Positions 25,718 to 35,499 of a stretch of DNA of 64,000 nucleotides are shown here, one piece after another (position 1 is the stretch's first letter; each line of letters opens with the position of its first letter). The stretch comes from Fusibacter paucivorans (GTDB lineage Bacteria > Bacillota > Clostridia > Peptostreptococcales > Acidaminobacteraceae), in NCBI RefSeq assembly GCF_018390735.1, contig NZ_JAHBCL010000011.1:62001-126000 (forward strand), in the 5' to 3' direction. The notes under the pieces were generated by a model that was given only the letters and a program-made list of their open reading frames with translations, had not been told where the DNA came from and did not search any database. The translations under genes were made by a program, and so were the position numbers.

Positions 25718-28700
25718 ATGAAACGTCTTATTTCAATCATTACACTCATTGCATTGGTGAATCCTCTTTCGAGTTTTGCAGCGACGAGCTTTGACAGCCA
25801 AGTGCCTGTTTTTACAGCGATGAAAACGGATATGGCTGACGCAACAGATTACACGGGTTATGCGAACGGCCTTGAACTTATGATCAATGCCAACTTTACG
25901 GATATTGGCTCAGACCCTTATGAAGAAGCAATTGTCAGAATGGCGGCGCTTGGCGTTGCCAATCAGCACGGTGATCGAAAGTATTATCCGGCAGATCATG
26001 TAACGGGATATGAGGCGCTGGGTTTTCTCGTACGGTTGATGGGCAACGAAAATGCCGTGATGCAAAATGTCTACGCGCAGGTGGGCAGCAGTTCTTCTGT
26101 TTCGCAGGTGGCGCTGCTGATGAATCAGGCATATCTCAATCAGGCAACGGCATCTGGGATTATCACGGCAACGGAAAATGTCGGCCTCAACAATCCTGTA
26201 TCGAAAGAACAGCTGACCGTGTGGACAGCGCGTGCAACAGGGCAGGCACCTGTCTTTGCCCAAGAGGCGGTTTTCAGTTTTAATGACTGGCAATATGTGA
26301 ATCCGACGTATCGTAGCTTAGTAGAAGCTATGGTGAACAACGGCATTGTCTCAGTTAAAAATGACGGCAGTTTTGGCCCGAAAGATAATGTAACGCGCAG
26401 TGAAATGGCCAATATTTCTAAAGCGGCACTGGCAACGCAATATGCGGCGCGAGGTCTCAACAGCGGATTCGGCCTCGTGATCGGTGCAGAGGAAGCAACG
26501 GTTTACAATGATGGCGATACCGTGACGAGCCATACGTACACGGTTAAAAATACAGATGGTACAGTGACGCGACTGATTGCAGAGGATCATTCGGCCGGCA
26601 ATCGACAAAATAATTTTGTCGTTTATAAAGACGGCTATGTATCCGATCAGCGTGCGCTTGCCGTAGGCGATGAAATTGAGTACGTCATAGACGGCGACGC
26701 GGTTAAATACGTACAGGTTATGGATGACGATCTGATTTTGGAAAAAATAAATGCCAATACACTGGCAGATGTCTATGCCACGTTCCACTATGGCACGGTT
26801 TCTGAAATGAAGACGGAAAACAGTTACAACCTGGGCTCTTCCATTATTACGGATATTTATCGAATGGTCGATGTCACCGGTGATACCTTTGATATCCAAG
26901 TCGATGAAGACCTCTATACGGGACTTCGCGACGATATTATTACGTATAAAGACGGTCAGATTGGCGGCGTGAAGCTTTTAGCAGTTGGCGACAATGTCGA
27001 GTACCTCGTCAATGAAAATCGGGAAGTCATTTATATTAAAGTACAGCCTATTGATGCGACGACGATTTCCGGTTCTGTAAGGGAAGTTTCTGAGCTGACG
27101 GAAACGTCGCCGGCGCAAATAACGGTTTACGGGTACGATGACAAGCTTTATACTTATCCTTTGGCGCCGTATGCAGACTTGACGATCAACGGACGCTATA
27201 CAGATCTCACCAATTTTGTCTATGGCATGAATGTCACCATGGATGTTGCCAACGGTTATGTCGTCAGGGCATCCGCCGAATCCTACAGCGGCGAACCGGG
27301 TTACATCCCTCAATATGGCAAAATGCGAATTGGGAAGGTTAGCGCGCTCTATATGAATAGCTTTATTATCACGCTTTCCAACGGCAGTACGGAAGTGGTA
27401 GACATCGGTGGCGATACATTGATTACCAAAGACGGCAATGCAGTCAGTTTCAGTGCACTTAAAGTCGGCAACGATGTTAAGGTTTATTATGATGATATTT
27501 ATTCAACGGATGCGACAAAACTCGAAATCGAAGCACCTGAAGTATTGTTCCAGGTTATTTATAAAGGCAAGATTAAAAACGTCAATGAAGCGCGCAATGA
27601 AATTCAGTTTATCGGCAATGACGGCGTGTCAAAGCCGCAGTACATTAACAACAGCGAGTGGGAACCGACAGACGATTACAATCTCACACTGAAATACGAT
27701 GATTCAACGGATGTCTATGTTGGCAACAGACTCGTGCCAATGAATGAAGTTGAGCGTTCCTATACGAGTTATACGGCCTATGCCGTGGTGAAGAGCGTCT
27801 ACGGTCAATCGACCATTGTGAAAATGAGCATTAAGACCGGCGGCGAAATGATGTACACCAGTATGGTCAGCAATGTCGATCACACCACGGGAAAATTTGA
27901 TATCGCAACGAAAGAGAACTTTTCCATTACTGGTGCGACAATTGTTATTAAAGACGGCCTCGTGGTGCCGAGCAGCAAGATTGCATCACGTGACAGCGTG
28001 TTTGTGGTTTCGGAAAGTCCAATGGGATCCTATGCGCAAAATGCGATGATCGTAAAAGTTGTCACACCATATGACGATATTTTTGACAGTATTCGAATTG
28101 GCGCTGTTGAAGATGTGAATCGCAGTACGGTTACTTTTAGAAATTATGCAGGCTATACCAATAACTTCTTGAATGATGTGGATAAGACGGAATCGGGCTC
28201 TTATAAACTCTACACCAGTTCCAGCGTTGTCGATGTCACGGATCCGGCCGATCAAGTGAGCCTTACACCGTATGAGCTCTTTAACGGCTCTTACTCCAAA
28301 TGGGACAATGTCGACAGTACCTATAAGTCGACGACCAAAGGTCTTAAATACGATCGTTACTATGCGTTTATGGTCGTTAATGAAGCGGATAGTTCCATAG
28401 TCGCCATGCATCTAAGGCATCAGGGGCTTCTGGATAATCAGAACATTGATGATAACCTTTATGAAGAAGAGGATATCGCCGATGAGCTTGAGGGGACATT
28501 TGAAGGGGCTGTCTTGACGCGTGGTATGGTGGTTTCAAATGATGAAACATGGGATCGCCTTGAAATAACCGACTCGCATGACTGGACGGATTACACCGGC
28601 ATATGGACGGCAAACCGCGCAAATATTTACATCCAGTATACGGATGCCATTTTTATCAAGAATAATGATGTCAAAACTATCGACGATGTTCAGACCGGTG

Positions 28701-28759
28701 ACTACCTTTATATTATGCGGATTAAGGAAGATGCCCTCGTCATTTTCATTGAAAGCTGA
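25718..28759 (+). CDS. SLH-domain surface protein (1013 residues)
   Basis: Signal peptide at residues 1-21 (ITLIALVNPLSSFAA core), then three SLH modules: about 60-110 (FTDIGSDPYEEAIVRMAALG), about 110-170 (weak) and about 185-245 (GIVSVKNDGSFGPKDNVTRS). SLH modules bind pyruvylated wall polysaccharide, so this end holds the protein to the wall. Residues about 250-1013 are repetitive beta-rich units, many starting with a V-K-D-G or Y-K-D-G turn and a VGDxVEY motif (LAVGDEIEYVIDGDAVKY, LAVGDNVEYLVNENREV), ending VQTGDYLYIMRI. Preceded by AAGGAGG and only 13 bases after the IPT/TIG gene. No enzyme motif seen. Confidence 0.85.
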   Translation: MKRLISIITLIALVNPLSSFAATSFDSQVPVFTAMKTDMADATDYTGYANGLELMINANFTDIGSDPYEEAIVRMAALGVANQHGDRKYYPADHVTGYEALGFLVRLMGNENAVMQNVYAQVGSSSSVSQVALLMNQAYLNQATASGIITATENVGLNNPVSKEQLTVWTARATGQAPVFAQEAVFSFNDWQYVNPTYRSLVEAMVNNGIVSVKNDGSFGPKDNVTRSEMANISKAALATQYAARGLNSGFGLVIGAEEATVYNDGDTVTSHTYTVKNTDGTVTRLIAEDHSAGNRQNNFVVYKDGYVSDQRALAVGDEIEYVIDGDAVKYVQVMDDDLILEKINANTLADVYATFHYGTVSEMKTENSYNLGSSIITDIYRMVDVTGDTFDIQVDEDLYTGLRDDIITYKDGQIGGVKLLAVGDNVEYLVNENREVIYIKVQPIDATTISGSVREVSELTETSPAQITVYGYDDKLYTYPLAPYADLTINGRYTDLTNFVYGMNVTMDVANGYVVRASAESYSGEPGYIPQYGKMRIGKVSALYMNSFIITLSNGSTEVVDIGGDTLITKDGNAVSFSALKVGNDVKVYYDDIYSTDATKLEIEAPEVLFQVIYKGKIKNVNEARNEIQFIGNDGVSKPQYINNSEWEPTDDYNLTLKYDDSTDVYVGNRLVPMNEVERSYTSYTAYAVVKSVYGQSTIVKMSIKTGGEMMYTSMVSNVDHTTGKFDIATKENFSITGATIVIKDGLVVPSSKIASRDSVFVVSESPMGSYAQNAMIVKVVTPYDDIFDSIRIGAVEDVNRSTVTFRNYAGYTNNFLNDVDKTESGSYKLYTSSSVVDVTDPADQVSLTPYELFNGSYSKWDNVDSTYKSTTKGLKYDRYYAFMVVNEADSSIVAMHLRHQGLLDNQNIDDNLYEEEDIADELEGTFEGAVLTRGMVVSNDETWDRLEITDSHDWTDYTGIWTANRANIYIQYTDAIFIKNNDVKTIDDVQTGDYLYIMRIKEDALVIFIES

Positions 28760-28928
28760 TGGAATCTTGGTTTGTTGACTGAATGCTAATGGTATCTTAG
28801 CTTTAATGCGCAGGTGATGCTGATTGAGCAGAATGCGACGATTGGTTAAGCGGATTGGTTAGCATGAAATAAAATCGTTAGCGTGTACGTGAAAGATTGG
28901 AAAGTGTTGGATTAATAGGAGGAAATAG

Positions 28929-30422
28929 ATGAAGAAGGGACTCTTAATCTTAATGGCAGTCATCTGTCTGACAGCAGGCGCCGCTTTTGGACAGGTAACA
29001 TGGCTGGACGGCGGTGTTGTCGGTGACGTGCTGCTCGATGGCACAAATGAATATCAGGAGATGTGCTTTGTAACGGGTGCGCCAGTCCTCTTAAAGGGAA
29101 CGGTGACGATTCCAACAGTACCAACCAATGCGGCGACGTATAATTTGAGTTATTCCTATGAGTTGGCCAATCTAACAGCAGGCATAACGCTGGAGCGAAC
29201 GGCTGTGTTTCGCGTGACGCTGGACGAGCGCAGTACTGTGAATCAGACGCTCTATTCAAAAGAACTCACCAGCTATGATGAAACCATTACCACAGATAGT
29301 GGGGAATACACACTGGGCAAGTACACCTATCAGGAAGGCCGCCTCATTGACAATACCCCCGCTGTCGACTATTTTTCAGGCAATATGGTAGCAGAGCGAA
29401 CCTACTATCTTGACGGTGACTACATGACAAACAGCGGAACGCTGTCGATTGCCGTCGAGTCGGATCCCATTGTGGGATACGATCATCAGTGGGGGAGCAG
29501 TGAGACGCAAAAAGTGCATCAGATGCTGACGCATACCACAGACGAAGGTACGTGGAATGGCAGCATTGACGTCAATATGGCTTCGACGAAATACGTTAAT
29601 TTTCTCTATCAGGGAACCGATCCGCAAAGCATTAGCTTTAGAGGGAGTTACTTTAAAATTACCAGTGAGGAAAATGTACTGAATTATGCGTATGATCTGC
29701 CGCGACAGACAAATGGTGCCGTGGACTATAACAGTACGCGCCGAAACATTGGTGAGTCCAGCGTCAGTGATGATGTCATACTCGAGTCCAAGGCGCTGAT
29801 TACACCTAAGATGCGCGATATCGGCGGTCATTGGGCGGAGATTCCCATTTTTCTGATGACTTCTTTAGAAGTCTTTGATGCATCCAATGAGTATTTCGCG
29901 CCGGATGCCATGATTTCGAGAATTGATTTCGGCAAGGCCGTTGTCAATGCCATTGCAGGTGTGCTGCCGACGCCAACGCGGACAGATGTTATCAGGCGTT
30001 TGAGACCGGGGGTCGATACGCCTTATCTAGACGTCCTGCCGGATGATCCTGACTATCACTATTTGGAATATATTAAGGAACACCAGATTATGGCAGGGGA
30101 GAACAGTTACTTTAAGCCAAATGAAACCGTCACGCGTGCACAGGCAGTTGCTATTATGATCAATGCGCTCGGTCTTCAGTACAATGCGCCATCACCACCG
30201 TATGAAACGGTTTTTAAAGATGATGCGTACATTTCCGAATGGGCAAAGGACTATGTCTATGTTGCCAATGAAATCGGCCTTGTCAATGGCGATACAGAAG
30301 GCAACTTCAATCCGAATAAACCTTTGTCGCGCGCAGAAGCAGCGGCGATGATCTCTGGTTTTATCTCGCATATCAAGGATGACATTACCTATGATTACCG
30401 TGAAAAGATTATGAATAATTAG
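28929..30422 (+). CDS. SLH-domain surface protein (497 residues)
   Basis: Signal peptide at residues 1-21 (LLILMAVICLTAGAAFG). Residues about 25-290 are beta-rich with no recognised family. Three SLH modules occupy the C-terminus: about 297-350 (DIGGHWAEIPIFLMTSLEVF), about 365-415 (YLEYIKEHQIMAGENSYFKP) and about 420-480 (WAKDYVYVANEIGLVNGDTE), with the TRAQA and SRAEA signatures that carry the ligand-binding TRAE pocket. ATG 28929 follows TAGGAGGAAA. Third member of the surface-protein cassette with the two genes upstream. Confidence 0.88.
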   Translation: MKKGLLILMAVICLTAGAAFGQVTWLDGGVVGDVLLDGTNEYQEMCFVTGAPVLLKGTVTIPTVPTNAATYNLSYSYELANLTAGITLERTAVFRVTLDERSTVNQTLYSKELTSYDETITTDSGEYTLGKYTYQEGRLIDNTPAVDYFSGNMVAERTYYLDGDYMTNSGTLSIAVESDPIVGYDHQWGSSETQKVHQMLTHTTDEGTWNGSIDVNMASTKYVNFLYQGTDPQSISFRGSYFKITSEENVLNYAYDLPRQTNGAVDYNSTRRNIGESSVSDDVILESKALITPKMRDIGGHWAEIPIFLMTSLEVFDASNEYFAPDAMISRIDFGKAVVNAIAGVLPTPTRTDVIRRLRPGVDTPYLDVLPDDPDYHYLEYIKEHQIMAGENSYFKPNETVTRAQAVAIMINALGLQYNAPSPPYETVFKDDAYISEWAKDYVYVANEIGLVNGDTEGNFNPNKPLSRAEAAAMISGFISHIKDDITYDYREKIMNN

Positions 30423-30600
30423 TGGTGTTCAATGCGGAAATACGAATGATTTAGGCGTTTGCCGCCCGATGGGCATGATGATTTTTTTAAAAATTATTTT
30501 AAAAAGTTTATTAAGTGGTTAACGGTGTCAGAATGGCGTGGCCGCGATTCGAAAGATTTTATTGAACAAAAGTATATAAACAGGCAAGAGTGGAAAGTGA

Positions 30601-30640
30601 AAAAGCCTGAAACGTGCAATATTGCACGTTTCAGGCTTTT
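30601..30640. terminator. Perfect 40-base palindrome, bidirectional terminator
   Basis: AAAAGCCTGAAACGTGCAAT is followed directly by its exact reverse complement (20-base arms, no spacer). A hairpin of this strength with A-rich and T-rich flanks terminates in both directions. It closes the surface-protein cassette. Also in this 456-base gap: an A/T-rich stretch at 30480-30515, an inverted repeat TGTCGC-N6-GCGACA (30666-30683), and the chemoreceptor leader. Confidence 0.8.
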
Positions 30641-30665
30641 GTATACATGGAAATATTGGCCGAAA

Positions 30666-30683
30666 TGTCGCCAGAATGCGACA
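30666..30683. promoter_or_regulatory. Inverted repeat upstream of the chemoreceptor gene
   Basis: TGTCGC-N6-GCGACA, 18 bases, immediately upstream of a TAAAATATA stretch that could be a -10 region. Size and position fit a dimeric regulator site; the regulator is unknown. Confidence 0.35.
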
Positions 30684-30878
30684 AAATCATGTAAAATATA
30701 TTTAAGTACAATGGCGAATACCTGGTGACGGGAGACAGTCGCATAGAGGTTATGTGCGTAAGTACGACAGCAATTGAGGGAAGGCAGCCCGATACATATA
30801 GAAAATGTGCTGCTTAGGAAAAGATAGAACAAGCGTCTACAGGGAAAGGGGAATTTGAAGAATAAAGGGGAGGCAATT

Positions 30879-32153
30879 ATGTTTAAGCGAAAACAATTAT
30901 CTGCAATGCCGGTGACAACAGTGGTCGAAGGAAATGAAGAAGTTCCGAAGGAGACGCAAAGTGAGCTTGTGCCGTATTTGCTCGAAGTCAATGATTTGCT
31001 TATGCGCATGACACAGCTCGATTATGTTAAGGATATGCTGATGGATGTCAGCCGTCAGACAGAGATGGTTGAAAACATCGCATCCAGTTCGGAAGAACTC
31101 AGTACATCAAGCACACAAATTTCAGCGTATATTCATCAATCGAGTCAAATGACAGAAGATGCTTTAAAATTGTCGTCAGACTGCATGGCAGGTATCGGCA
31201 AGTCGTTTGACGAAATCGCAGAAGCCTTTGAAAAGTCTCAAATGGCCGAAGGCGCCATGAAAAAAGTAACGGAACAGGCGCTTCAAATTGAGCAAATGGT
31301 AACGGTGATCAAGCGTGTGGCAGACCAGACGAATCTACTGGCACTTAACGCCTCAATAGAAGCTGCGCGCGCAGGCGATGCAGGACGCGGTTTTGCCGTC
31401 GTCGCTGATGAAATTAAGAAACTGGCAGACAGTACCAAGGAGCAAGTGGATGTTATTCAAGATGTTGTTCAGATCCTGATGGCTGAAATTAAGACAGCAG
31501 ATGGTGTGATTAAGGAAAGCGCGCGCATCTTCACTGGCGGCAAGCAAAATATGGATTTATCGAGAAGTACGATGACGAGCATGGCCGGTGCGTTAGGTGA
31601 AGTGGGTGAGAGCTTTAAGCAAATTAATGAGAGCGTAGATGATCAGACGGCGGCATCAGAAGAAATGGCGGCGAGTTTAGCGGTTGTCAATGAAAAAATC
31701 AAAACACTCAATGGTGAAACCGTTAAGACGGGTCGCGCTTTTAATGATATCAGCCGAAGTCTGGATCTGCTTCGGATCAAGATGCTGCCTGAGGCGGCGA
31801 TGCCGCAGTCTGCACAAATTGAAGTTTGTATCACCGATCACCTCATATGGCGTTGGCGCGTCTACAACATGATCTTGGGGTATGAAAAGCTCAATCCCGA
31901 ACAGGTGGGGAATCATTTGGTATGTCGATTGGGTCAATGGGTGGCAGACACAGGGCGCGGCATTCCTGCTATTCAGCAGCATTTAGATGAGATGGAAGTA
32001 CCGCATCAGAGACTTCACACATTTGCAAAAGAAGCGATCATCGCCTATAATAAAGGCAATCTTGGTGAAGCTGAGGCAAAGCTTGTGGAGATGGATACGG
32101 TTTCAAAGCGCATTATCGAACAGCTTGATATCATTAAGCGAAAGCTTCAATAG
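30879..32153 (+). CDS. Soluble methyl-accepting chemotaxis protein with CZB zinc-binding domain
   Basis: 424 residues without membrane segments, so a cytoplasmic receptor. Residues about 40-300 form the antiparallel signalling coiled coil; the conserved tip that contacts CheA/CheW is at about 146-190 ([20 protein letters not shown], then [16 protein letters not shown]). From about residue 315 there is a CZB (chemoreceptor zinc-binding) domain: DHLIWRW with its histidine, VCRLGQW with its cysteine, and [12 protein letters not shown] with two histidines, the expected 3His/1Cys zinc site. Such receptors sense zinc, and through the zinc-thiolate also oxidants such as hypochlorite. An earlier TTG start at 30855 is rejected: AAAGGGGAGG precedes ATG 30879. 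Confidence 0.93.
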   Translation: MFKRKQLSAMPVTTVVEGNEEVPKETQSELVPYLLEVNDLLMRMTQLDYVKDMLMDVSRQTEMVENIASSSEELSTSSTQISAYIHQSSQMTEDALKLSSDCMAGIGKSFDEIAEAFEKSQMAEGAMKKVTEQALQIEQMVTVIKRVADQTNLLALNASIEAARAGDAGRGFAVVADEIKKLADSTKEQVDVIQDVVQILMAEIKTADGVIKESARIFTGGKQNMDLSRSTMTSMAGALGEVGESFKQINESVDDQTAASEEMAASLAVVNEKIKTLNGETVKTGRAFNDISRSLDLLRIKMLPEAAMPQSAQIEVCITDHLIWRWRVYNMILGYEKLNPEQVGNHLVCRLGQWVADTGRGIPAIQQHLDEMEVPHQRLHTFAKEAIIAYNKGNLGEAEAKLVEMDTVSKRIIEQLDIIKRKLQ

Positions 32154-32176
32154 CATTTGCGAGAATTGATAAATTA

Positions 32177-32240
32177 CAGACACTTAGGTGAATTTCTCTT
32201 AGGATTCATATTAAAATTAAGTGTCTGTTATTTTTATTTG
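32177..32240 (+). terminator. Rho-independent terminator after the chemoreceptor gene
   Basis: ACAGACACTTA pairs with TAAGTGTCTGT across a loop of about 30 bases, followed by TATTTTTATTT. A TATAAT at 32252-32257 follows and probably starts corA. Confidence 0.75.
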
Positions 32241-32287
32241 GCCGGAATGCTGTATAATAGAAACATGATGCTGGGGAGACTTGGACA

Positions 32288-33349
32288 ATGAAGGATTCAG
32301 CAAAGCAAAATCTTCCGCCGGGTACGTTAGTCTACACGGGGCGCCATCATCAAGTGACACCGGAGATGACGCTGATTGCCTTTTCGGCGGATCACTATGT
32401 AAAACAGCATATTGAACGCATCGAGGACATTGAAAGTGTTGAAGGTGTGAAGTGGTTAAATCTCACAGGCCTTTCGGATCTTGAGCCGATTCGCAAAATT
32501 GGGGACTTTTACGGCATTGATCCCATGATACTAGAAGATATCGTTCATGTAGAGCAGCGCACAAAGATTGAATTAGGTGAAAATTACCTCTTTGCTGTTT
32601 TCAAGATGATTTATACGCGGAAAGATATGGCGGATGATGCAGCTGAAAGCCGTCATCATTTTAATCATGAACACATCAGCTTTCTGTTGATGCCTTCGCT
32701 GCTCATCACGTTTCAAGAAGAACCGGGTGATGTCTTTGACGGCGTTCGTGGTCGGCTGTCAGATGAAAACGGCCGTATTCGCACGCGAGGTGCTGATTAT
32801 TTGTTTTATGCACTGGTGGATGCGCTGGTCGATCATCAGATGGAGGCCATGTTAACCCTGCAAAATGACATTGACAGTTTAGAGGCGAGCATCGTTGAAG
32901 ATGAAATTGGCAAAATAGAGCCTTTGTACCATTTAAGGAAGTCGCTGTTGATATTAAAGAGCGGTGCCATGCCGCTTCAAGAGACTTTGACGCGCCTGAT
33001 TGCACAGGATACGGTGTTTTTATCACCGATGACGCGCACTTATTTTAAAGATGTCATTGATCATGCCGTACACCTTTCGGATCGTATTATGATGTACCGT
33101 GAAGTGGTGGCGAGCCTCTTTGATATGCATCAGACCAATGTCAGCAATCGCATGAATCGCGTTATGACGACGCTAACGTTCTTTTCGGCGATTTTTATAC
33201 CGCTGTCGTTTTTAGCGGGTTTTTTTGGGATGAATTTTGAAGTGTTTCCGAGCTTGCATTATCCATATGCGTTGCCGATTTTTATTGGCAGCTGTATTGG
33301 CATTGCGCTCCTGATGCTTGGGTTTTTTAAATGGAAAGACTGGTTTTAA
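32288..33349 (+). CDS. corA: CorA-type magnesium/cobalt transporter
   Basis: 353 residues. The N-terminal 290 residues are the cytoplasmic funnel domain (VKWLNLTGLSDLEPIRKIG, then DPMILEDIVHVEQRTKIE), followed by the long stalk helix and two C-terminal membrane helices. The selectivity signature GMN is at 314-316 (FFGMNFEVFP), and the loop lacks the usual MPE, carrying SLHYPYA instead. Channel-type Mg2+ uptake driven by membrane potential; Co2+ is also carried by many members. ATG 32288 follows GGGGAGA. Monocistronic by its flanks, though ctp follows within 165 bases. Confidence 0.92.
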   Translation: MKDSAKQNLPPGTLVYTGRHHQVTPEMTLIAFSADHYVKQHIERIEDIESVEGVKWLNLTGLSDLEPIRKIGDFYGIDPMILEDIVHVEQRTKIELGENYLFAVFKMIYTRKDMADDAAESRHHFNHEHISFLLMPSLLITFQEEPGDVFDGVRGRLSDENGRIRTRGADYLFYALVDALVDHQMEAMLTLQNDIDSLEASIVEDEIGKIEPLYHLRKSLLILKSGAMPLQETLTRLIAQDTVFLSPMTRTYFKDVIDHAVHLSDRIMMYREVVASLFDMHQTNVSNRMNRVMTTLTFFSAIFIPLSFLAGFFGMNFEVFPSLHYPYALPIFIGSCIGIALLMLGFFKWKDWF

Positions 33350-33513
33350 ATGGTTTTAAATATTTGTTTTATTAAATGCTTCATTAAATTAAAAACTTAT
33401 GATGATTGATTCAAAGATTAATGAGGAAAGTTTTATTTGATATTCAAAGATTGATTTTGCAGATTGATGACACAGAGATCTGGCATGGTATTAGAAAGTG
33501 GAGGCATCCGAGG

Positions 33514-35136
33514 ATGAGTGGAAAAGCAAAAAATGATCAGGCAAAGAAGCTTGAAAAACAGGTGAGAAAACGTGCAAAACAAAAGCGAAAGGACATTATC
33601 AAGGCGGCATTGGCGATTTTGCTTGCGCTGCTCATGGTTGGCATTGCCATTGCACCGGCATTTTCGGAGACGCTGCCGCAGCAGCATCGTGTAAATGACT
33701 TAATAAAGGAAGACAATTTTCTTCTGGAGAAAATGACATCATCCCTTGACAGCATGCTCATCTCAGATTACATGCTGTCAGCGGCAGAACCGGGTAGTGT
33801 TAAAGCGACAGGTATTTTACCGGTGTCCGGGATGAGTTTTGCCGAAGTCGATGTGGATATGGAGAAGATGATTGAGTACATAGAGCAGAACTATTATAAA
33901 GAAGTTGATTCCGAAACACTGATTGAAGGTGCCTATAAGGGAATGCTTGATGTTTTGGATCAGCATAGCACGTATTTTTCACAAGATGAATACGATGATT
34001 TTATCACAGGACTTTCTGGAGAATTCACAGGTGTAGGGGCTTCGATCTCTGCGGGTTCTGAGGGGTACATACAGGTGGTGGCGCCGCTAAAGGATTCACC
34101 GGCGGAAAAAGCGGGCTTAAAAACAGGGGACCTCATTGTGTCGGTAGACGGTGAGAGTACATTGGACTGGACCACGGAAAAAGCGGTATCTGTTATTCGC
34201 GGTGAGGCTGGGACACCAGTGACGCTTGGCGTTGAGCGCGAAGGTACTGTCGGTACGCTGGATGTCGTCATCGTTCGCGGTGTTATTGTTCTTTCGACGG
34301 TTTCCTACGAAATGCTCACGGATCAGATTGGCTATGTTGAGATTACACAGTTTGGTGAAAATACCAATGACGAATTCGATGAAGCAATGGCAGACTTGAT
34401 GAACAATGACGTACACAAATTGATTATTGATGTCCGCAACAATCCGGGCGGCTATTTAAATGCAGCGATCCACGTCAGCGACTATTTTGTTGAAAAAGGC
34501 AAAATTATTGTAAAGGAAGAACTCAGCGGCGGCAAAACACAAGTCTTCAGAGCAAATCGTGAAAAAGTGCCGGCGGAAGTTGTCGTACTGGTGAATGAAG
34601 GTTCTGCAAGTGCCTCGGAGATATTTGCCGGCAGTTTGCAGCAAACCGGCGGCGGTATTGTCATCGGTACCAACACCTATGGCAAGGGGACGGTGCAGAC
34701 GCCTTATGACATGGCTTATGCCGGTGCGATTAAACTGACCATAGCCGAATACGTTTTGAACAATGATTACCATGTTGACGGCGTGGGTATAATACCAGAT
34801 GTTATGATAAAATTGCCGTCAGAGGCAGAGTATCAGGCGTATCTTAGTTATGTGCCGATGAATGAGACAAAAGCAAAGCACAAAGGTGAGATCAGTCTCA
34901 ACGTCTACGGCGCACAGCAAAGACTTAATCTGCTGGGTGAGTCGTTGACAGTTGACGGAAAATTGGGTTATAATACTGAGGCTGCGCTCAAGCGCTTCCA
35001 AGAATCGCATAACCTAAAGGCCAATGGCGTTCTGACGATAGAAACGGCCGAGGCGATTAAATCGGCAGCGGATTCGCTGTTTGACGGCAGACGTGACCTG
35101 CAGCTTGAAGCGGCATTGTCACATTTGCAGCAATAA
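33514..35136 (+). CDS. S41 carboxy-terminal protease with PDZ and peptidoglycan-binding domains
   Basis: 540 residues from ATG 33514 (GGAGG nine bases before; a frame opening at 33406 is rejected). A basic N-terminus and one hydrophobic helix (IIKAALAILLALLMVGIAIA) anchor it outside the membrane. Then the CtpA N-domain, a PDZ domain about residues 165-245 (GVGASISAGSEGYIQVVAP, AGLKTGDLIVSVDG), the S41 catalytic core with the serine motif GSASASE and lysine motif TYGKGT (Ser/Lys dyad), and a C-terminal peptidoglycan-binding domain 1 (about 460-525: QQRLNLLGESLTVDGKLGYN). Domain order is that of Firmicute CtpA/CtpB, which trim secreted or wall proteins. Confidence 0.93.
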   Translation: MSGKAKNDQAKKLEKQVRKRAKQKRKDIIKAALAILLALLMVGIAIAPAFSETLPQQHRVNDLIKEDNFLLEKMTSSLDSMLISDYMLSAAEPGSVKATGILPVSGMSFAEVDVDMEKMIEYIEQNYYKEVDSETLIEGAYKGMLDVLDQHSTYFSQDEYDDFITGLSGEFTGVGASISAGSEGYIQVVAPLKDSPAEKAGLKTGDLIVSVDGESTLDWTTEKAVSVIRGEAGTPVTLGVEREGTVGTLDVVIVRGVIVLSTVSYEMLTDQIGYVEITQFGENTNDEFDEAMADLMNNDVHKLIIDVRNNPGGYLNAAIHVSDYFVEKGKIIVKEELSGGKTQVFRANREKVPAEVVVLVNEGSASASEIFAGSLQQTGGGIVIGTNTYGKGTVQTPYDMAYAGAIKLTIAEYVLNNDYHVDGVGIIPDVMIKLPSEAEYQAYLSYVPMNETKAKHKGEISLNVYGAQQRLNLLGESLTVDGKLGYNTEAALKRFQESHNLKANGVLTIETAEAIKSAADSLFDGRRDLQLEAALSHLQQ

Positions 35137-35321
35137 TAACGGGCTCATTCGTTCTTTTTATCGGGGTGGTCGACTGCTCATTGCATACTGTGATGCGGTG
35201 TTTTCAGTGCATTGCAGTGGTTGGGATGGAAAATGGGCTGATGTCGGCTCGAAGGCATGAAAATGTTTAGAGGGTTTGCAACAGCTTGTTTTACAGTTCT
35301 ATTACAATGAGGGTTCCTTCA

Positions 35322-35351
35322 TTGACCGAAAGAAAAGAATAATGATATAAT
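35322..35351 (+). promoter_or_regulatory. Strong sigma-A promoter of the S-layer gene
   Basis: TTGACC (35322-35327) and TATAAT (35346-35351), 18-base spacer, the best promoter in the window. A start near 35359 gives a leader of about 140 bases. The preceding part of this 363-base gap (35137-35321) shows nothing I can name. Confidence 0.75.
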
Positions 35352-35358
35352 CAGTTGT

Positions 35359-35499
35359 AGGATTTTGCAATACACCCTCACGGGATGTGCTAAGTTCTAA
35401 GGATGTGCTTTAATCCTTAGAAGGGGGTTATTGATCAAAACTCTCTTCTGTAAAAAGAAGCAACAAACTATCTCAAAATTTTAAGGGAGGAATTCGCAC
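35359..35499 (+). promoter_or_regulatory. Structured 5' leader of the S-layer mRNA
   Basis: Contains a perfect 10-bp hairpin TTCTAAGGAT/ATCCTTAGAA (35395-35404 with 35413-35422, 8-base loop), directly followed by an exposed GGGGG run (35423-35427), a smaller CTTCT/AGAAG hairpin near 35450, and the ribosome site AAGGGAGG. Long, folded leaders that stabilise the mRNA are usual for S-layer genes. No terminator-like T-run, so not an attenuator. Confidence 0.55.

Noticed and set aside
30684-30878. c-di-GMP (GEMM) riboswitch upstream of the chemoreceptor
   Set aside because: The conserved cores of GEMM-I and GEMM-II are not recognisable; kept only as an unnamed leader.
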